Below, one piece after another: positions 43,640 to 54,753 of a stretch of 64,000 bases of DNA (position 1 is its first letter; every line of letters starts with the position of its first letter). Position numbers and translations under genes: made by a program. The DNA is from Valencia hispanica (taxonomy: Eukaryota; Chordata; Actinopteri; Cyprinodontiformes; Valenciidae): contig OY747703.1 in assembly GCA_963556495.2 (NCBI GenBank), forward strand, positions 55,807,296-55,871,295, written 5' to 3'. A model generated the notes under the pieces. The model saw only the letters and a program-made list of their open reading frames with translations. It ran no database searches and had not been told where the DNA came from.

Positions 43640-45735
43640 CCATTTCCATGAGAACACGCTCATCATGGGAGCGCACATGAGCCGTGCGTGATCATGTCCG
43701 GCCGGCGATTGTTCTGTAATCTACACAATATAAGATGAGAATTTAACTGAAAGAGAACTACTTCCAAAATCCAAAATCAAATAATCAATCTGAGAGCTAG
43801 AAAACATCAAATTTAGGTCAGATAACGCCCCCCAAGGTCACAACACATTTTGTAAAATCTCAGACCGCAGCTTCCGGTCTAGAAACTAAGGTTCTCCCAA
43901 GGAAAACGGGCTTTTATCAAATCATATGTCACTAACTATCTCCACATGAAGACTAATCCACATAATGCCATTGCTAAAGAAGCTGTATCCAAACATAATG
44001 GAAAGTTAAGTGGAAGGAAATAGTGTGGTAGAAAAAAGGTGCACAGGTAACCGCAGTCTTGAGAAAACCGTGAAGCAAAGAACATTCAAGAGGTCGTCAG
44101 AGATTCAGAGCTTCGAGAGCCTCGACATGCAGACATTTCCAGGACATGAGAGTCAGAGACCTATTTTAATATCGTACGACGATAAAAGTAAAATAAACAA
44201 ACAAAAATTTTTTCCAACCTACTTCTCCTATAACTTTGCAAACACACTGCCATAAAAAAAAAAAAAGTTTGAAAACACAAAACTTTAGTTAGTTGAATAT
44301 CCACTTTTTGCCCACCATTTTTTTTCAATGATATACAATTTAAGAGACAGTCACTGATTGGCTGGCTGCGTTGAAACATTTTTTCATAGCATTTTGATTG
44401 GTCTAGGCACCGGAAACGTTAAGGAGGCTGTTTGACTGTTTCCAACTTGAGGAGTAATTTCTTAACATTTTCTGATGTTTTATGATAACTCCTAATAAAT
44501 TTATGATGATCGCTACCATTTTTCTTAATCGTTTCTGATCAACTCAGGCCGTTTATGATATTTTTCTGAGCAGAGTGACTGTCCAAACCTTATGGAACAA
44601 AATGTTTGGATTTGACAGCTTGATCCAGTAAAGTCCCATTAAAATGTTTTTAAAATATTAGCTAATTGTAGCTTTACTTTCCGTGATATATCAGACTGTA
44701 ATGAACCTAACAATGATGTAGGTTATGATGAGCTTTGAGACTAACAGTAGGAATTTAGAGGGCTACCATACTTCTGGCTTCAGTGTCATTTTGTGTCGTG
44801 CTTTAAGGTTACTTCCCACAGAGAGGTTCCATGTTCTTTCTGTTCTTAAGATTCTTGTTTTCGTTTTTTTCTTTAGTTTTTGGTTTAGTTAGATCCTTTA
44901 ATCCCTGATTGAACCTTTCGGTGTTTGTTTCCCCCTTTCCTTCAGCTCCTCAGTCTCCCAGCTGGACTGCATTATCCTGTTTAGTCTTAGCTGGCTCTCA
45001 TGCCACTAAATCAGTAATTAAATCGCTCTGTTTCATTACCTCCTTGTCAGATTCTTCTGTTGTGCATTACTGATTTTTCTGTTCCTCACCTGTTGTTTTG
45101 ATCTCATTGTGATGCTCTCCAGTTTTCTCAATAAATACTTTCCTTCAGTAGTGGAACTAGAGTTCAAAATATTACATTAGTAGTAATAGGTAGTAGTAAC
45201 AAGTCCTATTGTCAGATGACAGTAAGCTTCACATTTCATTTGGAAATCAAGGTCCCAGAGTCTGGTGGATGAGTGGAGAGGACCAGAATCCATGTAGCTT
45301 GAAATGGACGACAACAACTCTGCAGTACGGTGTTTTTGTAAGTACTGTACTGTTTGATTGTGTTACACGTGTTGTTGCTGCTGTGTTGTTGACGTACTGG
45401 TGTTGTTATTCCGCTTCCACGGTCTTGTCACTGCAGAAGGGGGAGTACCCAGGTTGGTAACAGTTTGTCTTTGTCTTAACTCGATTAGGAGTAGGTCAGT
45501 TCGGTTCGATTTCAGCCGGACTAAAGTGTATGCATGTATTTTAGAAGTCTGAACTCAGCCTAACTCGGACTAAAGAAATAATTTGGTTTTCTATTGGTGG
45601 ATGTAAACACACTGACTGATGATCTGGGGTGTCATGTCATCTTCTGGTTCTAGTTCACTAGGTTTTTAATTAAGTCCAAAGTCAGAGCAGCCGTCTACCA
45701 GGACATTTCAGAGCACTTTATGTTTCCCTCTGCTG
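43640..45735. other. intergenic DNA, nothing firmly recognised
   Basis: Mixed AT-rich sequence. Open frames at 44010-44255 and 45209-45552 lack domains. Confidence 0.45.
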
Positions 45736-45737
45736 AA

Positions 45738-45932
<195 letters not shown>

Positions 45933-46189
45933 AATAAATAAATAAACCTGGCCTAACCCCCCAGAGAGAAACTATGGACTACAGACGAAGAAGATGGGAG
46001 ACACCAGAACCAGGAATGCAGATGAGCTGAAGGTCACTAATAAACCAATCATAACAGCTCAGAGGAGCCACAGGCTTATCTCCTCCATGCTGTATTGATG
46101 CAGTAATTCATGCAAAAGGAGCCCCAACCAAGTACTAAGTGCAGCTACTGTACAGGATGTTGACATACGGTTAAGTGGGCCCACATTTC

Positions 46190-46355
46190 TGAATTAAAAT
46201 GACTCCATGCAATCTGCTGGGATTCCTTACATAGAAAACTAGATAAACCTTTAAACTGATTGGAATGTCTGTATTGAAATGACTTTTCTTGTAAAGTGCT
46301 TTGAGATGACGTCTGTTGCAAATCGGTGCTATATAAATAAACTGAACTGAATTGG
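46190..46355 (+). mobile_element. short LINE 3' tail insertion
   Basis: gcaatctgctgggattcctt ... gtgctttgagatgacgtctg ... tatataaataaactgaactg, the same family as 36095-36265. Confidence 0.85.
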
Positions 46356-46959
46356 AAATTGAATTAAATGATAGGAAAGTTGAATAAAAACATAATTTTG
46401 TACTCAAGAAGACTTGAAGCTATTGCTTTAGTGGAAATGAAGATGATGAAGTTGGTCTACATAGTTTTGTTTTTCTTTTTTGTTGATTTCTGCTATTTCT
46501 TTGTGCAGATTAGGTTTTTATGGTGGGACGCATACTGATAACCAAACCAGGCTATTAGAGTCAATGTTTTTATTTATGAAAATTATAATTATTTAAATAA
46601 AATGAATAAATAATAATTAAAAGAATTTACACCAATTAAAATGTGTCCAAAATGACCAAACAAGTCACTTTTTTTTTTTGCTTCAACTACAAATTAAAAT
46701 AACGTCATGAAATATCATATATTTTCACCCATGTAGTTCATTGGTACCTTATTAAGGAGATGAAAAATGTATCACACGTTTATTTATACATATTTAAGCT
46801 TATTAGATGTAATAAATAAAAAAAGTTTTAGTTCAATGCATTTTGAACCGAATTAAACGTATTTCCTTTCAGGCGACATTTTTTTCCAGCTTTAACCTGT
46901 CTGATCTGAATGAGCGCTGCAAAAAAAAAAAACTGCCCTGAAAACTTTTCAAATGTTGC

Positions 46960-47649
46960 ACAAGCTCTTCTTCTCTCCGGGCTACGGCTTTTTGGACAAC
47001 AGTTACATATCTGCTGTGAGAAGATAGGGAATCTCGGCGCTGACACAACGTCGTGAATCAGCTCAGCTGGACCCCCATGCACAGTCGTTCGGGGTCTGAA
47101 TTCACCCAAGTTTCCCCTGCAGCCCCGGACCGTCCGCAGCTCCTCGGCGCATACTGTGCTGCTGACTCTGCACAAGGCAATCACCAGGGAAGTGTAAAGA
47201 AGGCGTTTTCCCCCCCTCTCTCTTCCCTCTTTCCCGTTTTTCATCAAGGTAGGACAAGCAGCAACAGCCCAGCTCCTGCTTGTCTGTGATTCCTGCTTGA
47301 TTTCTTCACTTTGCGGCTCGTAGGCGACACAAGGCGCAGCGCTCCTCTCCGGGACACCGACGCGTATCCAACCGACGCGCGAAGCGGCCGCGATTCCTGC
47401 GATCCTCCTGGATTTAAAACAAACAAACAAAACAGTGACTGTATTCTTCGGGTTAAATAAGCATGTCCGAGGCATCGAGGCAGACTTTGTGAAACAAAAA
47501 CAAAAAACCAAACGTGGTTCCTCATATCAAGGGACTCAAAGAAGGAGAAAGTTCCCCCGCTTGAGGGCGAAATCAGACTTTTTTCAGGACGCCAAGTCTC
47601 GAAAAGTCCCAGGAGCCCCGAGGTCTGTCAGATACAACATGCAGCAATG
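46960..47649 (+). promoter_or_regulatory. CpG-rich promoter and candidate first exon (possibly bnc2)
   Basis: The region is CpG-dense (ccgacgcgcgaagcggccgc, cggaccgtccgcagc), unlike its AT-rich surroundings. It ends at ATGCAGCAATG followed by a splice donor, GTAAAT, at 47650. An in-frame plus-strand frame runs 47435-47653. In human, BNC2 is head-to-head with CNTLN, and here cntln starts at 26 kb on minus. A plus-strand gene start at this distance fits the 5' end of bnc2, whose first introns are very long. No basonuclin residues are visible, so the name is synteny only and no symbol is given. Confidence 0.4.
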
Positions 47650-47659
47650 GTAAATATGA

Positions 47660-49240
47660 TTTTTATGCTCCTGCTTTCTGAATTTAAACTGTGCAGCAGA
47701 AAAAAAGAGGGAATTAAAATTTTTTGGGGACAAAAGTTACAGAAATCAGACATAAACTCAGAAAATGCCCAAATGTCTATGTGTATATATATATATATAT
47801 TCTTTAAAGTTAGTGGTTAATATAATTAATCTGATGTGTGAACCTAAATGAAACCTTCACTCCATTTATTCTTTCTTTTGCTTTAAAACAACCAAACCAA
47901 CAACATGAACATTACTGAGCAGTAATGGGCCTTTTCCTCAACTGAAACACATTTGTTAATATTTATAAAAATAGACCGAAATGCGTGATGTAGAGCTGAA
48001 AAACGTTGAGAGGATGTTCTCTGAACACACCTCTGATTGTGTCTCTGTTTACTGTTTATATGGAGGAGGCTGATGCACATGTGCCATGTTTGTTGGATGT
48101 TGTTTCATTTTCATCAGGCCTGAAGCCGCTCGGCACATTTCCTTCGTCGGCTGCCGCTCCTGTTGGGTTGTTTTCGGTTGCTTTTTTTTCTCATATAGTC
48201 TGAGAAATAAGAAAGGTTGCATGAGATTGACACAAAATCCTAAATGCATCTTCACCGAAGACTTTGTGTAAGAGTTTACCTCCAACAGGAAAGTTTTTGT
48301 CAACATTTTAAATCAACTTCAGACACCTCTGTCTTTGCATTGAACCATATGAGACAAGGAGATGAAGGGAATGAGGGGAAGCAAATAAATCGTTAAAGAA
48401 AAGGAAATTTAGATGAATATTGCAGCTACAAAACTCTGCAACATGTCTGTCAGCAGGACGTTTCTAACATCATTGTCTATCTCAGAGTCTCCATCTTCTC
48501 TTTTTGCTTCAACTTACAATTTCCTTCAATTTTCCTCAAGCTGCTGTTAGCTGATTCATGGTAGAAATGCTGTTTCATTTGGCCGTGTCTTCATTCTGTT
48601 GCAGGTGAAAGTGTTTTTGATTTCAGGAGTTACATTTTTAACTAAAATGTTTTCACCATCTGAAGGTGGTTCAGGTAAAAAACAGTAGAAAGTCAGCATT
48701 GATTATCGTCACCGTTGGATGCAGCAAGCTGACGGTCAGAGATAGGTGATGGTGCTGCTCCGTCAGGTTAAAGGAAAAGTTACAGTTGTCAGCGAGGCCG
48801 GGGCTGGGTCGTGATTCCTCTGGGTCTGTGAGAATCAGAGATATGTGTGTGTGTGTGTGTGGGGTGGGAGTCACTGGTTAGTCGGTCCAATAATCTGGTG
48901 GACAGGTAGGCCTGTGACGCCAACCCCCCCTCCTTAGAGAGGCTCCTAATGAAGAGAAGGGCTGCTTAGTGGTGCTCTGCTCTGACCCCACCAACCTTCA
49001 CTGTCCCCCCTGCTGGCTTCCTCTGATTACTGCTCACATAGTGAACGCCCCCCCCCACCCCATTCATCCACCCACACACACACACACTTTTCTCCACTCC
49101 ACTCGGTCTATTTCCTTCTAAACTATTACTCTGTCTATTTACTCCTAAAGTGCATCGATTTTCTTTCTATAAAGCATTTTTAGAAATTTCAGGTTCTCAC
49201 TAATATTCTAATATTATTCTAGCATATTTCTTTCAAATCG
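47660..49240. other. DNA downstream of the candidate exon
   Basis: No repeats or exons recognised apart from a GT tract at 48845-48861, a C-rich run near 49048 and a short CA tract near 49076. Confidence 0.45.
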
Positions 49241-49241
49241 G

Positions 49242-49242
<1 letters not shown>

Positions 49243-49273
<31 letters not shown>
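49243..49273. repeat. (AT)n microsatellite
   Basis: About fifteen AT dinucleotides. A shorter TA run lies at 49912-49927. Confidence 0.95.
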
Positions 49274-49275
<2 letters not shown>

Positions 49276-50215
49276 TCTGGTTTTCTTTGTTTGGACTGAA
49301 TAGATGTTAAAGGAGCTGTATGTAAGAAATGTATTTCACTTTATCATAAAATGGCCCTGATATGTCACTAGACATTAAGAAATCATGCTCATTTCAAATA
49401 CTTATATCACCGACAACAGTAGTACGGCCAAAATATTGTCGCTTAAAAAGTGAAGTTGCAGCCCTCAACTGATGTTGATGATGTCATCTTGTGTTTTGGC
49501 CCAAAGCTCCACCCTCCACCTATCTACCAATCACGAAGCCAGTAGTGTTTTGGCATCGGGGTTGCCAGATCTGCTCTAGATACTACAGCTGCAGCTACAA
49601 AAGTGTTTTGGATAAAAAAATATCTAACGTTACTACACCTAAAAGACCTCGTTATCATGACAAAGTCATAAAACAAGGATTTGTATAGGAGATGCCTTTG
49701 CAAGATGGAGACAGCTGAAAACAGAGAAGAATTTGTTCCTGCTGGATTCTGCAGCCAATCTGGCAACCTCGGGTCGGGAGGGGATAGATCGCTCTACAGT
49801 AATTTGAAAGGGATTGTAGTACCAGTTTTGGCCACAATTTTACATACGGGTAAAAGAAAATGCAAGTGCAAGGTAAGAGGAAAATGCAAAAAATGCAAAA
49901 AAAAATAAAAATATATATATATATATATCTTTTTCTTTGCGTAACTTGAATGCTAAGGTGGGACTGGTTGTCTCGCAGTGTCAGTAGCAGATTTGCTAAA
50001 AAATATTGGGGAAAAACAGGACAATCTCCACTTGATTTAATGAATGGTACCACAGGCCACGTGTGACAGATCACAGAAAAGTGTCTTGATCAGTGACAAG
50101 CTCAATATAAGAACATTAATGGTAATAATGATCATAATTCTGTGCTATTCTTAGTAGTAGCAGTGTCTTTAGTATCAATAGTAACATTTGGAGAAAATGT
50201 GCTAAATGTATGTAC
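49274..50215. other. unassigned repeat-like DNA
   Basis: 49490-49930 has the look of a mobile-element fragment (gttgccagatctgctct), but no termini or coding motif allow assignment. Confidence 0.4.
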
Positions 50216-50219
50216 TGTA

Positions 50220-51107
50220 TGTCATGGTTTTAGTAAGCTGTCTGACCCACATGCACAAAACTTTTAGGAGGGAAAATCAGATTTAAAAGTTTATTGAAGG
50301 TAAGTGAAGGTGGATAGATCCGGAATGGGAGCTGCTGGAGAACTGCTGACAACTGCTGGGGACCAAGAGCTGGAACTCTAAAATGGATGATAATATGAGC
50401 AGTGATCATGAGGAGGAGAATATTGAATAATAAATCTGCTTATAGTCGATGAGGAAATGGAATGGCCAGGGAGGAATAAGTGGAGCCTGTGGATGGCCAG
50501 TGTGGTGGGAATCCAGGAGGTGTTGTGGTGGTGATCCGAGGGCTGGGTGTGAGCTGGAAGGTGAGTTTCTGCTTGGTAGAAACATAATGAAGAATAACTG
50601 AGTTTGTCTTACAGGTAAGCAAGAAGGCGAGCTGAAGAGGAAACTTGAGAGGAGGAACTCCGGTGGGTGAGTGGAACAGAGGAGGAGGATGAAGGTTGTT
50701 TGCAGAAGCCGGGAGAGCCAGTCGTGGAGAATGAAGCCAGAGATGAATCTTGAAGGTAAGTACTTGAAAACCAGGAAAGCGAGGAACCTGTGAGGAACAT
50801 GAAAAGGTAAGTTTCTTGGAATGAGTCAAGGGAATCCTTCTTGGAACGGATATAAATCTTTAGCAAAGGCATTCAGGGAACTGGGAAGGCTTGGGGTTAC
50901 CATGTAGGTTAACACCCAGAGGAGAATGAGTGACTGCCAGCTCCTTTTATCCTCCTGCAGTCCTAATGATTTGCGGGTGGGCCTGAACACACCTGCAGGC
51001 CTCCACCCACCAGAGCCGGAGCCTGTGCCTTCGCTGTGTCCTTTGGTGGTCAACCTGTGAAACAGAGAAACAGAGACTCCTGACTATGCACTGCACCCAC
51101 AGTCACA
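50220..51107 (-). mobile_element. LTR-like segment, second copy
   Basis: The minus strand carries ttcacaggttgaccacc, ggtgggtggag, ggaggataaaaggagc, gcagtcactcatt, AATAAA (about 50295) and gtgcatgtgggtcaga in the same order as 32178-32965, and ends accatgaca at 50220. A TATA-like ataaaa box lies 25-30 bases before the conserved start-like region. The 5' end and target duplication are not clear. Confidence 0.6.
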
Positions 51108-51183
51108 CCTGCAGCAAATATACGTCATTACTGAGCTGCTTCTCGCTTCTTCTAAGTATAGCAATAGTGCTGCTATATTCAAT

Positions 51184-52318
51184 TTCAATTTAATTCAGTT
51201 TATTTAGTGTCAATTCACAACACGTGATCTCAAAGCACTTTACAAGAAAAGTAATTTCAATTCAATCGTACATATATTCCAATTAATCCTTCAGTTCATT
51301 GTTCTAATCAGTTTAAAAGTTTTCAATGTAACGAAACCCAACAAATTGCATTGAGTCATTAACTTGCAGCATTCACTCCTGGATGAACATGTAGCGACAG
51401 TCGCCTGCGTTGCCTTCACAGCAATCCCTCATACTGAGCAAGCATGTAGTGACAGTGGAGAGGAAAGACTCCCCTTTAACAGGAAGAAACCTCCAGCAGA
51501 ACCAGAACCAGAACCAGGCTCAGTAGGAGCGGCCATATGCCACGACCGTCTGGGGGTTCGAGAAGACAGAGCAGAGACACAGAAAGTACAAAAGGAACTG
51601 ATGTAAGAGTACTTTCTCTGATAAAGAAAGTAAAACGCTGATATTAGGACACAAAGAGCGTTCAGTAAGTGAGAGCATGCCAGACCAGGTGTAGCTTCTA
51701 TGGAGAGAAAACAAAGTTAGCAGTTGAAAAAACAGCAGGTAAAACAACTGGAGAGTAGTAGAAGAAGAAGAAAGTAGAGTGAAGAAAATTGGTAAGTCTG
51801 TCCTCCAGCAGTCTAAGCCTATAGCAGCATAACTACAGAGATAGCTCAGGATGACCTAAGCCACTCTAACTATAAGCTTTATCAAAAAGGAAAGTTTTAA
51901 GCCTGGCCTTAAAAGTAAACAGAGTGTCTGCCTCACGGACTAAAGCTGGGAGCTGGTTCCACAGGAGAGGAGCCTGATAACTAAAAGATCTGCCTCCCAT
52001 TCTACATTCTCATCAGAACTCTTGCTGCAGCATTTTGGATCAACTGAAGGCTTTTAATTGCATTTTGTGGATTTCCTGATAGTAAAGAATTACAGTAGTC
52101 CAGCCTTGAGGTAACAAAGGCATGGACTAGTTTCTCAGCATCACTCCTGGACAGGATGTTTCTAATTTTAGCAATATTCCGGAGGTGAAAGAAAGAAATC
52201 CTAGAAACCTGTTTAATATGGGATTTAAATGTCAAGTCTTGGTCAAAAATAACGCCGAGGTTCTTTAAGTTATTACTGGGGGCCAATTTAATGCCATCCA
52301 GATGAAGTGATTGACTAA
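51184..52318 (-). pseudogene. L2-like LINE 3' half
   Basis: The minus strand encodes MAPSNNLKNLGVIFDQDLTF, then YCNSLLSGNPQNAIKSLQLI and QNAAARVLMRM, the conserved region after the reverse transcriptase. The C-terminal VREADTLFTFKARLKTF (about 51905) and a long 3' UTR shared with 33417-34285 follow. The tail agtgctttgagatcacgtgt ends with aataaactgaattaaattg at 51184. It is 5' truncated at about 52318. Confidence 0.9.
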
Positions 52319-52640
52319 GCCAGTGGTTTTCAATTATTTTCTGTCATGTCCCCCCTAGCGAACATAAATTTCTTCACGCCCTGAAATGAAATACTATTGA
52401 TAACTTAATAATATTTCACTATTTATCTGTACAAACCACTGACACCAGCATTCTGCATACAATCTCCTGAATATCGAAACAGATGAATTATATTATTGTT
52501 TTAAGTCTTAAGACTATTTCCAAATTCAGTTTATTAACTCAAATGGTAATATTTAATCAAGAGGGCTCAGTCTGTGATTATCAGAAGAGAAAAAGTACAA
52601 ATTAGATTAGACTCATCCGTAAAATTCTAAATTATTTAAA
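52319..52640. mobile_element. possible hAT (Charlie-type) fragment
   Basis: Starts ccagtggttttcaattattt then tcatgtcccccc, resembling the CAGTGGTTCTCAA terminus of Charlie-like elements. The other end was not identified. Confidence 0.45.
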
Positions 52641-52645
52641 ACTGT

Positions 52646-53187
52646 AAATTCAAATTCAAATTCAATTCAAATTCAAAATTACTTTATTAATCCCAAAGGG
52701 AAATTAAATGTTGTTGTAACTCATTATGCAAGTTCCTTCAAAGATTTGTTGTAGATGCTGATGGCTGTGGGTAGGGATGATCTCCTGTAGCAGTCTGCAG
52801 ATCTGAAGAAGCCTCTGACTGAAGACGCTCTGTAGTTGTATGACAGTCTGATGTAGAGGACGCTCTGGATCTATGGCGTCTTCTTTTTAACTCATCAGGG
52901 TTTTGTGGCTGTAGTTGAGGTCTTATTTGAGGTTTTGTGACGTTAATCAGCTGCTGCCAGTTGTAAACCACCTTGTTGCCATGGTTATGCATCATAACAA
53001 ATTTCCAAAAATAAAAAGTATCAGCAAAAATCCTTCCAGCTGCACATCATTCAAAATCAGAGAGAACAGTTGTCCACAAAAACAATGTTTCTACCAAAAA
53101 TGGAAGAATTAAAGTTTAAAAAAAGAAACAAATATGAACCAAAGTAACAGAGCTACTCCAACATGCTGCCACCTTGAGCGGCGCAAT
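52646..53187 (-). mobile_element. LINE deletion derivative, second copy
   Basis: On the minus strand it runs from attgcgccgctcaaggtggc through catggcaacaaggtggttta to gccatagatccagagc. It then joins directly to gtcctctacatcagactg and the 3' end with tttccctttgggattaataa and TTTGAA repeats. It has the same two ends as 26667-27360 but a different, larger deletion. Confidence 0.85.
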
Positions 53188-53234
53188 TCCTTTGGTTTTA
53201 TGACATGTAACCAAAAACATTGGTTACATGTCAG

Positions 53235-53235
<1 letters not shown>

Positions 53236-53295
<60 letters not shown>
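53236..53295. repeat. (AT)n microsatellite
   Basis: Thirty uninterrupted AT dinucleotides. Confidence 0.95.
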
Positions 53296-53297
<2 letters not shown>

Positions 53298-53689
53298 CTT
53301 TAATCCTTGTTATTAAAGTCCTTTCATTGTTTTTCCAATTCTGTTTTATTATTATTTTTCTCTCCAAATTTCCACTTTTTCTATTTTAATTTTTTTGAAT
53401 CTCACTTTTTCCATTCTGGCCATATTTATTAACCAAAAAGTGTACAATAGTGAAGGAAAATAGAGACCCAGATTTACTGTTATTCACAAATATTTTCACA
53501 AATTACTGTGCTGGGGTTGAAGCATTTCACTTTTAAAGAACTAAAACCTTATGTGCAAAACAAAGAATCTCACCGTTTTCTTCCCTGATAAAGCTCTTCT
53601 ATAATGAAATTTTCTTTCAGGTTGGGGGGGCTCAGTTAAAATCATTTCAAAGTTATCAAAAAATGGTCACACAATGGTGTATGTGAGTA

Positions 53690-54240
53690 CAAGGTCCAAA
53701 GTGTCATTACTGGAGTGGTCGGGTCCATGTACTTTTTTAAGTAAAGCCAATTGAGTCTAAGATAGCATTAAAGGCTGCATTTAGGCTATCACTTTCAGTG
53801 TAAACATAACATCCCCCATAATGACCTTATCAGCATTTAACACTGAATCAGATTAAAAGTCTAAGATCTGATCTAAAAGTTGAGTGTAAGGGGCTGGTGG
53901 ACGATACACAACCCCAAACAAAAATGGTTTTAGTGCTACAATAAGGAAAACTAAGGGTTAGATGTTCAAAAGAACTGTAGCTATTAATTGGTCTGGGATA
54001 AATGAATAAATCTGAACGATCACTAATTTTACTGACCTCTAATTGGGTGTCCTTACTGTCAGCGTGAATAACAGTCTTACTGCATTTACAATTATCCTTA
54101 GCCAACAGTTTCAGGTAGGATTTAATGTTGCCTGTTCTGGCCCCTGGCAAGCGTTTGGCTGTGGTAACTGGTGTCTCTGATGTCATATTTCTGACTATGG
54201 AGCTGCCAATTACCAGATTCGGCTTCTCATCGGGTGAGTC
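53690..54240 (-). pseudogene. LINE fragment: SGNH esterase ORF1 and endonuclease
   Basis: The minus strand begins KPNLVIGSSIVRNMTSETPV then KRLPGARTGNIKSYLKLLAK (54225-54100). This is the esterase-type (SGNH) domain carried by ORF1 of fish L2/CR1-group LINEs, where the catalytic serine motif normally reads GDSIVR; here D is S. KTVIHADSKDTQLEVSKI follows. Further on (53905-53690) another frame keeps endonuclease-like pieces (VIMGDVYVYTESDSLNAAFN). Frames are broken and the two parts are closer than normal, so an internal deletion is likely. Confidence 0.75.
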
Positions 54241-54665
54241 GCTGAGCGGGAAAAATCTCTATGCAGAGAGAGAAGGAGGAAGTTCAAACCATCTCTTCCA
54301 TCGATCAAAACAGAGAAGGATCACACCCCCACTCCAACGTCTTTCTGCTTGGCTTTCTAACCGTACAGCCAGACAGAGATTTAAAGAGGAGTGGCAAAAG
54401 CAAATCAGGTGGATTAGCAGTGCTTGTCAGCAACTGATGATGTCATCCAGGACATGTTACTGTGAAATATCTTCCCTGCTGCCCGGATATTGAGCTATTA
54501 GCATGTCATGACAGTCATGACACTGTCATGCAGCAACAGTCTTCAGTCAGAGGCCTCTTTAGAGTCGAAGACTGACTGCTACCAGAGATCCTTCCTGCCC
54601 ACAGTATCACCAACCAACTATTTAATAATAGTTAGATAATATGAGTTAATCGAATTAAAAATGGA

Positions 54666-54667
<2 letters not shown>

Positions 54668-54749
<82 letters not shown>
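54668..54749. repeat. (AT)n microsatellite
   Basis: About forty AT dinucleotides, the longest dinucleotide tract in the window. Confidence 0.95.

Positions 54750-54753
<4 letters not shown>

Noticed and set aside
46828..47511. 227-codon minus-strand frame as a gene
   Set aside because: It overlaps the CpG-rich plus-strand block. No recognisable domain, and the open frame fits high GC content.
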